Of a stretch of DNA of 64,000 nucleotides, positions 6,310 through 13,566 are shown piece after piece. The stretch comes from Prevotella sp. UBA3776 (GTDB lineage: Bacteria > Bacteroidota > Bacteroidia > Bacteroidales > Bacteroidaceae), in assembly GCA_002369515.1 (NCBI GenBank), contig DFFM01000041.1, forward strand, positions 1 through 64,000, read 5' to 3'. Made by a program: the position numbers and the translations under genes. A model generated the notes under the pieces. It did not search any database. It had not been told where the DNA came from and was given only the letters and a program-made list of their open reading frames with translations. Each line of letters begins with the position of its first letter. Position 1 is the stretch's first letter.

Positions 6310-7503
6310 TTACTTCAGCAGGTTCATGGTGTCGGTGGCAATCATCAGTTCCTCGTCGGTGGGGATGACGACAACCTTTACGCGCGAGTCGTCGGCAGAG
6401 ATGATGGCCTCTTCGCCACGCACGCGGTTCTTCACCTCGTCGAACTTCACGCCGAGGAACTCCATGTCCTTGCAGACCTCTGAGCGCATGCTCGTCTGAT
6501 TCTCGCCCACACCGGCGGTGAAGACAATGACATCAAGGCCACCCATGGCGGCAGCGTAGGCACCGATGTACTTCTTGATGCGATAGAAATACATGTCCTG
6601 AGCCAGCTTGGCTTTCGGGTCGCCCGACTTGGCAGCACTCTCCACGTCGCGCATGTCGCTGGAACCGCCCGTGAGACCGGCCACACCGCTCTTCTTGTTG
6701 AGCAGGTTGGACATGCCGTCTGCATCTAGACCGAGCTTCTTCTCGATGAAGGTCACGGCACCACCGTCGATGTCACCGGCACGTGTGCCCATCACCAGAC
6801 CTTCCAGCGGGGTGAGACCCATGGAGGTGTCGATGCACTTGCCATCCTTCACAGCAGCGATAGAACCGCCATTGCCCACGTGGCAGGTCACCATCTTGGT
6901 GCCTTCGGCGGGAATGCCGAGGAACTCGCAGGCGCGGGCCGACACGTAGCGGTGGCTGGTGCCGTGGAAACCGTAGCGGCGGATGCCGTACTTCTCGTAG
7001 AGTTCGTAGGGAATGGCATACATGTAAGCCTTGGGAGGCATGGTTTGGTGGAAGGCAGTGTCGAACACGCCCACCTGGGGCAGACCCGGCATGAGCTCCT
7101 TCACGGCGTTCACGCCCTTCAGGTTGGCGGGGTTGTGCAGTGGAGCCAGGTCGGAGCACTCCTCGAAGGCCTTGAGCACCTCGTCGGTGAGGATGACCGA
7201 CTTGTTGAACTTCTCGCCGCCATGCACCATGCGGTGGCCCACGGCATCAATCTCCGAGAGGTCTTTGATGACGCCAATCTCGGGGTCGGTGAGCAGGGAG
7301 AAGATGAACTTCACTCCCTCGGTGTGCTCGGGAATGTCGTGCATAATCTGGCGTTTCTCGCCGTTGGCGAGTTTCACTTTCACGAAGGAGCCGTCGAGTC
7401 CCACTCGCTCTGCACCGCCGCTGGTCATCACACTCTTGTCGTCCATGTTGTACAGAGCGTACTTGATGGAACTGCTTCCGCAGTTGAGAACTAAAATTTT
7501 CAT
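6310..7503 (-). CDS. ackA: Acetate kinase
   Basis: This 397-residue enzyme converts acetyl phosphate and ADP to acetate and ATP, the energy-yielding last step of acetate fermentation. The acetokinase signatures are visible: VLNCGSSSIKYALY at the N-terminus, GHRMVHGGEKF near 90, VFDTAFHQTMPPKAYMYAIP near 145-165 (catalytic Asp in FDTAF), YGFHGTSHRYVS near 176-187 and HVGNGGSIAAV near 206-216. Length is typical. It normally follows pta directly; here a 554-bp inverted-repeat unit with another gene lies between them. No clear separate -7 box is seen at 7504-7535. Confidence 0.97.
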   Translation of the reverse strand: MKILVLNCGSSSIKYALYNMDDKSVMTSGGAERVGLDGSFVKVKLANGEKRQIMHDIPEHTEGVKFIFSLLTDPEIGVIKDLSEIDAVGHRMVHGGEKFNKSVILTDEVLKAFEECSDLAPLHNPANLKGVNAVKELMPGLPQVGVFDTAFHQTMPPKAYMYAIPYELYEKYGIRRYGFHGTSHRYVSARACEFLGIPAEGTKMVTCHVGNGGSIAAVKDGKCIDTSMGLTPLEGLVMGTRAGDIDGGAVTFIEKKLGLDADGMSNLLNKKSGVAGLTGGSSDMRDVESAAKSGDPKAKLAQDMYFYRIKKYIGAYAAAMGGLDVIVFTAGVGENQTSMRSEVCKDMEFLGVKFDEVKNRVRGEEAIISADDSRVKVVVIPTDEELMIATDTMNLLK

Positions 7504-7535
7504 ATTCTTTCTTGTTGTTAATAATCTTTTTTTAT

Positions 7536-8089
7536 GAAACGAATTTGAATAATTAGAATAATTAATCCACGAATGAGAATAAGAAATACTATAAACGAAG
7601 GCTATCCCAAGATATAGTATTTATAATTATCCTGATTCAGAAGCACGAAATTGTCCTCTTCGGGGAGGTAGAGATAACGTTCTGCATAGAGTTGCTTTTC
7701 TCCGAAGTTGAAAAGCACCCCTCTCTCGGCTTTAGAAATACGCATATAGTTCATGAGTTGTGCACGGTGGTCGGAGGTTATACTCTCCACAGACTTAAAC
7801 TCAATAACGATGCCATTGTAAAAGAAGTCTGCATAGTAGGTCTTTTCCATCAGCACACCTTTATAATAAAGTCGGAGCTCTTTTTCCCTTTCGACTTTTT
7901 TGCCTCTAAGCATCATTTCCAAAGCAAAAGCCTCTTGATAGATAGGTTCTGCCATGCCTCGGCCCAGTGTCTTATGAACTTCCATGGCAACACCTACGAC
8001 TTCATAAATATCTTGATACTCCTGCTTGGTCATAAAATATGGTTATTCTAATTCGTGGATCAATTATTCTAATTATTTTTATTCGTTTC
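7536..8089. mobile_element. Inverted-repeat-flanked GxxExxY cassette inside pta-ackA
   Basis: Left arm 7536-7582 and right arm 8043-8089 are inverted copies of 47 bp with 42 identical positions. Both begin GAAACGAAT and contain AATAATTAGAATAATT and ATCCACGAAT. Exactly one gene lies between them, with its ATG 9 nt from the right arm and its stop 19 nt from the left arm. The unit splits pta from ackA, which are usually adjacent, supporting insertion. No transposase or convincing target duplication is visible. Confidence 0.55.
7602..8033 (-). CDS. GxxExxY protein (PD-(D/E)XK-like)
   Basis: The 143-residue protein shows the naming motif G26-x-x-E29-x-x-Y32 in GRGMAEPIYQEAF. A nuclease-fold-like pattern follows, D69 in YYADFFYNG and E78-x-K80 in IVIEFKSVE, which resembles the PD-(D/E)XK core of restriction-type nucleases. 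The family is widespread in Bacteroidetes and has no established function. The gene is oriented with pta and ackA and would be cotranscribed with them. Its base composition is more A/T-rich than its neighbours (compare AAGACTTATTATAAT-like codons), consistent with transfer. Confidence 0.85.
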   Translation of the reverse strand: MTKQEYQDIYEVVGVAMEVHKTLGRGMAEPIYQEAFALEMMLRGKKVEREKELRLYYKGVLMEKTYYADFFYNGIVIEFKSVESITSDHRAQLMNYMRISKAERGVLFNFGEKQLYAERYLYLPEEDNFVLLNQDNYKYYILG

Positions 8090-8133
8090 TTAATGCTTTA
8101 TACGATTTCTTTCCTAGAAATACCCATCGGGCA

Positions 8134-9144
8134 TTATTTCTTTGCATCCATAGCCTGGCAGGCGGTGATGGCAACGAGATAGTAGATGTCGTCGATGGAG
8201 CAGCCGCGGCTGAGGTCGTTCACCGGACGGGCGATGCCCTGGAGGATGGGACCTACTGCGATGGCGTCGCCAAGGCGCTGTACGAGCTTGTAGGCGATGT
8301 TGCCCACCTCGAGGCAGGGGAATACCAGCACGTTGGCGTTGCCTGCGATGTCGCTGCCCGGAGCCTTCTTCTTGCCTACGGCAGGAACGAGGGCGGCGTC
8401 GGCCTGAAGCTCTCCGTCCACCTTCAGTGCGGGATCAAGCTCCTTGGCCAGACGAGTGGCCTCGCTGACCTTATCGACCACTTCGTGGGTGGCGCTGCCC
8501 TTGGTGGAGAAGCTCAGCATGGCCACGCGCGGATCCTGGAATCCTGCCACCGAGCGGGCGGTCTGCGCGGTGCAGACGGCAATCTGCGACAGCTGGTTGG
8601 CGTCGGGCATGGGCGTAACGGCCACGTCGCCCACTACGAGCACACCGTCCTCGCCGTATTCGGGCTTCTTGGTGATGAGCAGCATGGCACCGCTGACGCA
8701 GGTGATGCCCGGGGCGCACTTGATGATCTGCAGGGCGGGGCGCAGCGTCTCGCCGGTGGTGGAGAGCGCACCGCTGATCTGTCCGTCGGCACCCTCGGTC
8801 TTGATGATCATGCAGCCCAGGTAGAGCGGGTTCTTCACCAGCTCGCGGGCCTGCTCGATGGTCATGCCCTTCTTCTTGCGCAGCTCGCAGAGCAGCTGGG
8901 CATACTCCTCGCTCTTCTCGCAGTTCTCCGGGTCGATGATGGTGGCCTTGCCGATGTTCTGCAGGTCCCACTCAGCAGCCAGACGGTTGATTTCGTCGGG
9001 ATTGCCAATGAGAATGATGTTGGCGATGTCGTCGGCCAGCACTTTGTCGGCGGCCTTCAGTGTACGCTCCTCTGTAGCCTCGGGGAGCACAATGCGCTGC
9101 TTGTTTGATTTAGCGCGGGCAACGATTTGATTTAATAAATCCAT
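8134..9144 (-). CDS. pta: Phosphate acetyltransferase
   Basis: This 336-residue short-form Pta lacks the N-terminal regulatory domain of the enterobacterial enzyme. It transfers the acetyl group from acetyl-CoA to phosphate, supplying acetyl phosphate to AckA. Family segments include MDLLNQIVARAKSNKQRIVLPE at the start, ARPVNDLSRGCSIDDIYYL near the C-terminus, and the PTA_PTB core with MLSFSTKGSA near 215. It is the first gene of the minus-strand unit pta, GxxExxY, ackA, with its own promoter at 9224-9231. Confidence 0.96.
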   Translation of the reverse strand: MDLLNQIVARAKSNKQRIVLPEATEERTLKAADKVLADDIANIILIGNPDEINRLAAEWDLQNIGKATIIDPENCEKSEEYAQLLCELRKKKGMTIEQARELVKNPLYLGCMIIKTEGADGQISGALSTTGETLRPALQIIKCAPGITCVSGAMLLITKKPEYGEDGVLVVGDVAVTPMPDANQLSQIAVCTAQTARSVAGFQDPRVAMLSFSTKGSATHEVVDKVSEATRLAKELDPALKVDGELQADAALVPAVGKKKAPGSDIAGNANVLVFPCLEVGNIAYKLVQRLGDAIAVGPILQGIARPVNDLSRGCSIDDIYYLVAITACQAMDAKK

Positions 9145-9223
9145 AGTCTGTGTTTTTTGAATGTGTGTTTATGATTTAAATAATGAGTTTTTCCAAAATC
9201 ATGTGTTCATCATTTGAATTTTG

Positions 9224-9231
9224 CAAAAATA
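9224..9231 (-). promoter_or_regulatory. -7 box (TATTTTTG) of pta
   Basis: TATTTTTG on the minus strand matches TAnnTTTG and lies 79 nt before the pta ATG. Confidence 0.6.
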
Positions 9232-9297
9232 AGAAAAATAATCCACATACCGTTGCCGCAAAGACCTAAAAATTCATAATTCACCCACAAAAGTGCT

Positions 9298-9329
9298 CAG
9301 GCCACTTCCGCCGATGCGGGAGTGGCCTG
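9298..9329 (-). terminator. Strong hairpin between the small ORF and pta
   Basis: CAGGCCACTTCCGC (9298-9311) pairs with GCGGGAGTGGCCTG (9316-9329) with one G-U type mismatch and a 4-nt loop. It could terminate the small transcript started at 9515-9522, upstream of the pta promoter. No long T run follows. Confidence 0.5.
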
Positions 9330-9389
9330 AAACAAACACTAACCTAAAAAAAACTAAATGTAAATTGATGAAAAGATAACAATAATTGT

Positions 9390-9512
9390 CTAACCTAATC
9401 CCTCTCGTCGTTCGCGCTTATAATGGGGTTCCCTCATGTTTTCCCTAAAGTTGTTTCTGTCAGTTTTGAATGCGGTTGTTGTCGTAGAATCGTTATTGTT
9501 TCCTTTTGACAT
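9390..9512 (-). CDS. Possible 40-residue protein or small RNA
   Basis: An ATG at 9512 lies 2 nt after a TATCTTTG -7 box and opens a 40-codon frame (MSKGNNNDSTTTTAFKTDRN to the end GLG), rich in N, T, R and E, without signal or membrane segment. A hairpin at 9298-9329 could end the transcript, giving about 210 nt. I do not recognise the peptide. The unit could equally be a non-coding RNA. The same frame extends upstream to 9602, but that part lies before the promoter. Confidence 0.25.
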   Translation of the reverse strand: MSKGNNNDSTTTTAFKTDRNNFRENMREPHYKRERREGLG

Positions 9513-9514
9513 TG

Positions 9515-9522
9515 CAAAGATA
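9515..9522 (-). promoter_or_regulatory. -7 box (TATCTTTG) of the small transcript
   Basis: TATCTTTG matches TAnnTTTG, and GTTTG lies about 20 nt upstream as a -33 candidate. A 60-bp conserved element begins 51 bp further upstream (9574-9633). Confidence 0.5.
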
Positions 9523-9573
9523 CAACCCTTTTGGCCTTGGTTCCAAACTTTTGGCTTTCTTTGCATGAAAGAG

Positions 9574-9633
9574 GTTCGGACAACCAGGCTTTTTTCGGAC
9601 AAACGGCCTAAATGGGGGCCGTTGTTGTCCGAA
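9574..9633 (-). promoter_or_regulatory. 60-bp TTCGGACAA upstream element, copy 1
   Basis: GTTCGGACAA (9574-9583), TTCGGACAA (9594-9602) and the inverted GTTGTCCGAA (9624-9633) form a block that aligns without gaps to 51682-51741 (38 of 60 identical, concentrated in the three motifs). Both copies precede a minus-strand -7 box by 50-51 bp, so this looks like an activator or repressor site set. Confidence 0.5.
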
Positions 9634-9657
9634 AGGGCGCTGCAAGGGGGAGTAATA

Positions 9658-9702
9658 GGAACTATAGGTTCTATAGGTACTATGGATACTATAGGTACTA
9701 TG
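9658..9702. repeat. 9-bp tandem repeat
   Basis: Five contiguous 9-bp units of the type GGTACTATA/GGTACTATG (9658, 9667, 9676, 9685, 9694) lie between the ftsZ terminator and the TTCGGACAA element. Confidence 0.75.
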
Positions 9703-9720
9703 GGGCTAGTGGTGCTGCAA

Positions 9721-9755
9721 AAAAAACATGGCCATCCGCACGGACGGCCATGTTT
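9721..9755 (-). terminator. Rho-independent terminator of ftsZ (end of dcw cluster)
   Basis: AAACATGGCCATCCG (9724-9738) pairs with GGACGGCCATGTTT (ending 9755) with one mismatch. On the minus strand it is followed by eight T residues. It lies 45 bp beyond the ftsZ stop. Confidence 0.88.
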
Positions 9756-9800
9756 GGGTGATTTGTACTATATAATAACTGTCGTTTGTAATGCCGTTGT

Positions 9801-11129
9801 TTATGAGAAGGTGATGACGCCCTGCACGGGTTCCTCGCCCTTGGGGGTGTTGTCGTTGACAATGTTGCCCGAAGCCTTTCCGCGTATGCCTTCGAGCACC
9901 TGGCGTGTGCGCTTGTAGGTGGGCGACGACTCTACGTCGGAGATGACGTTGTCGTTGTCCAAGTCTTCGGGGCGGAAGAGGAAGATGTGCGGGCGGCGCT
10001 TGTACTGCTTGTTGTTGCTGTCGCTGCCGTAGTAGCGGTCGCGGCGCTCGCGCCGTTCCTCGCGTTTCTCGGCCTCCTCGGCCAAACGGTCCTGCTCCTC
10101 CTGAGTGCGGCGGTTGAAGTGGCCCGTCATGCCATCTACATCCTCTATGCCGAAGCCGGTGGCCAGGATGGTCACCTTCACCTTGTCGCCCAGTTCGGGG
10201 TCGGTGGCTATTCCCCACTTGATTTCGAAGTCGTTGCCGAATTTGGCCATGAAGTCGTTCACGTCGGTCATCTCGTCCATCATCAGTCCGCCACCGTTCT
10301 TGTCGTTGCAGAAGGTGATGTTGAGCAGAATCTTCTTCGAGTTGAACACGTCGTTGTCGTTGAGCAGCGGCGAGTTGAGCGCGTCGTCGATGGCCTTCTT
10401 CACGCGCGACTCGCCCTCGCCATAGCCTGTTGACATGATGGCCACGCCACCATCCTTGAGCACGGTCTTCACGTCGTTGAAGTCGAGGTTGATGAGTCCG
10501 TGGACGGTGATGATTTCGGCAATCGACTTGGCGGCCACGCTCAGCGTGTCGTCGGCCTTGCCAAAGGCGTCGAGCACGGTCAGCTCGGGATAGATTTCGC
10601 GCAGGCGCTCGTTGTTGATGACGAGCAGCGCGTCAACGTGCTTCGACATCTCCTCCACGCCGTCGAGCGCCTGGTCTATCTTGCGGTCGCCCTCGAAACG
10701 GAAGGGAATGGTGACGATGCCCACGGTCAGTATGCCCAGATTTTTCGATTCGCGCGCAATGACAGGGGCGGCGCCTGTGCCGGTGCCACCGCCCATTCCG
10801 GCGGTGATGAACGCCATCTTGGTGCCGTCGTTGAGCATGTTGCGCACCTCGTCGATGCTTTCTTCGGCAGCCTGGCGCGCCTTTTCGGGCTTGTTGCCCG
10901 CTCCGAGTCCTTCCTTGCCCAGCTGCAGATGAACGGGCACGGGGCTGTCGTTGAGTGCCTGGTTGTCGGTGTTGCAGAGCACGAAGGTGACGTCGTGGAT
11001 GCCTTCGCGGTACATGTGGTTGACGGCATTGCCGCCTCCGCCGCCCACACCGATGACTTTGATGATGCTTTGGTCTTTGTCTGGCTCGCCGAAGTCCAGA
11101 ACATCTACTGGTATGTTGCTGTTTGCCAT
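9801..11129 (-). CDS. ftsZ: Cell division GTPase FtsZ
   Basis: This 442-residue tubulin homologue forms the cytokinetic Z ring. The nucleotide site includes VGGGGGNAVNHM near 27-38 and the tubulin signature GGMGGGTGTGAAPVIA near 113-128. The GTPase core ends near 335. It is followed by a charged linker (EEQDRLAEEAEKREERRERR) and a Bacteroidetes-type tail ending PVQGVITFS in place of the proteobacterial CCTP sequence. It is the last gene of the dcw cluster, 83 bp after ftsA, and ends at a strong terminator. Confidence 0.98.
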   Translation of the reverse strand: MANSNIPVDVLDFGEPDKDQSIIKVIGVGGGGGNAVNHMYREGIHDVTFVLCNTDNQALNDSPVPVHLQLGKEGLGAGNKPEKARQAAEESIDEVRNMLNDGTKMAFITAGMGGGTGTGAAPVIARESKNLGILTVGIVTIPFRFEGDRKIDQALDGVEEMSKHVDALLVINNERLREIYPELTVLDAFGKADDTLSVAAKSIAEIITVHGLINLDFNDVKTVLKDGGVAIMSTGYGEGESRVKKAIDDALNSPLLNDNDVFNSKKILLNITFCNDKNGGGLMMDEMTDVNDFMAKFGNDFEIKWGIATDPELGDKVKVTILATGFGIEDVDGMTGHFNRRTQEEQDRLAEEAEKREERRERRDRYYGSDSNNKQYKRRPHIFLFRPEDLDNDNVISDVESSPTYKRTRQVLEGIRGKASGNIVNDNTPKGEEPVQGVITFS

Positions 11130-11212
11130 AATTGTCTCAAAACTTAATAAAAACTGTGAATCCTTTTTTTATAAACCTTTAATCATTCCTTTTTCCTAGC
11201 TTTTCCGCTGCG

Positions 11213-12664
11213 TCATTCTTCTTCGGTGAGGAATTTGTTCACGAACGTCCTGAACTTGCTCAGTGTCTTCTTCATTCCGGCGTTGGCTTTGCGCTCCGCC
11301 TCTTCCTTGGCCTTGCGCTCCGCCTCTTCCTTGGCTTTGCGTTCGGCATCCTCCTGTGCCTTGCGCTCGGCTTCCTCTTGAGCCTTCAGTTTTTCGGCTT
11401 CTGTGATGACGATTCCGCTCTTTATTTCGTTGGCGGTTCGGGGCTTGTTGTGGATGTCGGCAGTGGTGGTGCTTGGGCTCTTGGGGCCGAAGAGATCGCC
11501 GTTTTCGCTGATTTCGTTTCCGGCGCAGTTCATGTCGCCCTTGGCCAGCAGTCCGAGCACGGTGTTCATCATGCCGTTGTGGTTGTTGATGTCGGGCGTG
11601 TTTGCGTGGATGGAGTTGAGCACGAACTTGGCCGTGCGTATCTTCTCCACATGGGTGTGGTTGCGGAATGCTTTCTCGATGTTCTTCATGTTCGAGCCGC
11701 CCCCGGTGAGGATGATTCCGCCCAGCAGCTTGTCAGCATACTCGTTGGGCACCTGGTACCACACGTTGGCGATGATCTCTTCCAGGCGGGCCTCCACGAT
11801 GTCGATGAATTTGCGGCTTTCCACCGAGCGTTCTGCGTCGATGGGGAGCATGAGCGTGTTGTCAATGTCGTTGTTGTCGGTATAGGCCGATGCATACTTG
11901 AGCTTCATTTTCTCTGCTTCGCTCTCCTCCATCTGCAGCGATGCGATGTCCTTGGTGATGTTCGAGCCGCCCAGCGGGATGACAGCCAGATGGCGCAGTA
12001 TGTTCTTGTAATACACGGACACGGTGGTGGTGTCGGCGCCCAGGTCAACCAGTGCGCAGCCCGAGCGGCGCTCGGCGTCGGTGAGTACGCTGTCGGCCAG
12101 TGCCAGTGGCGCCAGATACATCTCTGCAATGGCGATGCCCGCCTGGTCGAAGCACTTGTTGAGGTTTTTGTAGAACAGCTTGCGCCACAGGATGTTGAGG
12201 AAATTGCCTGTGAGGCGGCTGCACTGAATGCCGACAGGGTCCTGCTGATACTGCGAATCGACCTTGTACTCCTGAGTGGCTGCATCGAGAATCTCCTGGT
12301 CGGGGTAGGTCATGTTGCGGTTGGCGTCCATGAGTTCGTTCACCATCTCCTGTTTGACGATGGTGTCGGTGGGCAGGTCTTTGATGATTTCGTTCTTGAC
12401 GCTACGTATGCTTTGTCCGCCCACGCCCACATACACGTGTGAAATTTCCGTTTTGAGAGTGTTTGTCAGTTTCTTCACAATATTCGTCAAGCACTGGGCG
12501 GTCTTGTCGATATTGTAAACAATGCCTTTCCGGATGAAAGAAGATGAGTCTTCCTTGACCACTGCGAGTACCTGAATACTGCCGTCGAGGTTCTTCTTGC
12601 CGGCGATGCCGGTCACCTTTGATGAGCCTAATTCGATTGCTACGATAAAATCCCTTGCTGGCAT
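11213..12664 (-). CDS. ftsA: Cell division protein FtsA
   Basis: This 483-residue actin-like ATPase tethers FtsZ to the membrane. The N-terminal FIVAIELGSSKVTGIAG is the phosphate-1 motif, the 1C/SHS2 domain follows (KKLTNTLKTEISHVYVGVGG near 65-84), and VDLGADTTTVSVYYK near 205-219 is phosphate-2. Between the fold and the C-terminal amphipathic helix (KKTLSKFRTFVNKFLTEEE) lies a highly charged linker with four or five near-perfect 8-residue units of type AERKAKEE (about 425-460), probably a long helix setting the distance between FtsZ ring and membrane. The linker repeats are also tandem at DNA level (24-bp units near 11285-11375). Confidence 0.96.
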   Translation of the reverse strand: MPARDFIVAIELGSSKVTGIAGKKNLDGSIQVLAVVKEDSSSFIRKGIVYNIDKTAQCLTNIVKKLTNTLKTEISHVYVGVGGQSIRSVKNEIIKDLPTDTIVKQEMVNELMDANRNMTYPDQEILDAATQEYKVDSQYQQDPVGIQCSRLTGNFLNILWRKLFYKNLNKCFDQAGIAIAEMYLAPLALADSVLTDAERRSGCALVDLGADTTTVSVYYKNILRHLAVIPLGGSNITKDIASLQMEESEAEKMKLKYASAYTDNNDIDNTLMLPIDAERSVESRKFIDIVEARLEEIIANVWYQVPNEYADKLLGGIILTGGGSNMKNIEKAFRNHTHVEKIRTAKFVLNSIHANTPDINNHNGMMNTVLGLLAKGDMNCAGNEISENGDLFGPKSPSTTTADIHNKPRTANEIKSGIVITEAEKLKAQEEAERKAQEDAERKAKEEAERKAKEEAERKANAGMKKTLSKFRTFVNKFLTEEE

Positions 12665-12750
12665 AACGTTCTTTTTATTGTTGTTTTTTTATTTGTTTTG
12701 TTGTGTTGAATGTCTGAGTCGAGTTGCCCGAAGCCAGGCCGTTGTTTGTC

Positions 12751-13560
12751 CTATCCCTGTTCGTCGGGTTTGAAGTGGCGTTTTTTGCAGATGATCTGGT
12801 TGTCGAATTCCAGGCTGATGTAGCTGTACTTGTTCCACCCCGCTTGGCTCAGTCCGTAGCGATAGAACTTCTCCAGCCGTTCCATTTTCTTGCTCACGTA
12901 GTCGGCCACCATCTTCTGTCGCTCGTCCTTCTGTCGCGACTCGGGCAGATAGCCGATGAAGACGATGTTGTCGCCCACGCGCGGCACAATCTCCACCCCC
13001 TTGTCGGGCAGAATGTTGATTTGCTCCACCAGGTTGCGCCACAGGTTGTTCTCCATGAGCGTTTCGCTGAGGAACCCCAGATAGTTCTTGGCATAGTCCT
13101 TGCTGATGTTGCCCGTGGCGATGATGAGGTCGGAGGTGTATTTCGAGTTGGGCATGATGCCGCCCTGGTCGTCGAGATAATAGTCGTCGCCGTTGCTGCT
13201 CTTGATGCGCACGATGGGGAGCCGCTGGGTAATGTTGATGCAGACGTGGCCGTCCTGCGTCTTGTAGCACTGTGCGGTTTTGACGAAGGGGCTGGTTTTG
13301 AGGATGTCCTCTATGCCCCTTGGCTGGACGAAAGCCATGCGTTTCTCCAGCGGGTAGAGCTGGTTGCGCTGCAGGATTTTCTTTATCTCGGCTGCGCTGA
13401 GAAATCCGTTGGTGGTTTCGTCGGCAATGTTGATGGCCACCTTGGTGCATACCTTCGCCGTCTCGTCGGGTTTGTTGAACGAGGTGATGGCAAACACCAG
13501 ATAGACCGCCAGGGCTATGTCGAGTGTGCCAATGATGGTTTTCTTCCAGTTGATGTGCAT
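12751..13560 (-). CDS. ftsQ: Cell division protein FtsQ
   Basis: This 269-residue bitopic protein has a short cytoplasmic start (MHINWKKTIIG), a membrane segment at about 10-28 (TLDIALAVYLVFAITSF) and a periplasmic POTRA/FtsQ domain. It would link FtsL/FtsI to the rest of the divisome. Sequence conservation is low, as usual in Bacteroidetes; the assignment rests on topology, on segments such as NQLYPLEKRMAFVQPRGIED, and on its place between murC and ftsA. The ATG is 6 bp after the murC stop. Confidence 0.9.
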   Translation of the reverse strand: MHINWKKTIIGTLDIALAVYLVFAITSFNKPDETAKVCTKVAINIADETTNGFLSAAEIKKILQRNQLYPLEKRMAFVQPRGIEDILKTSPFVKTAQCYKTQDGHVCINITQRLPIVRIKSSNGDDYYLDDQGGIMPNSKYTSDLIIATGNISKDYAKNYLGFLSETLMENNLWRNLVEQINILPDKGVEIVPRVGDNIVFIGYLPESRQKDERQKMVADYVSKKMERLEKFYRYGLSQAGWNKYSYISLEFDNQIICKKRHFKPDEQG

Positions 13561-13566
13561 GAGTGG

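Noticed and set aside
6724..6731. TCTAGA inside ackA (and another in mraY near 20436)
   Set aside because: Within conserved coding sequence and lacking the flanks of the repeat family.
7536..8089. A classical insertion sequence between ackA and pta
   Set aside because: The only gene is GxxExxY; there is no transposase and no convincing target duplication, so I describe it as a cassette of unknown mechanism.
9513..9602. Upstream extension of the 40-codon ORF to 70 codons
   Set aside because: The -7 box lies inside the extension, so it would not be transcribed from that promoter.
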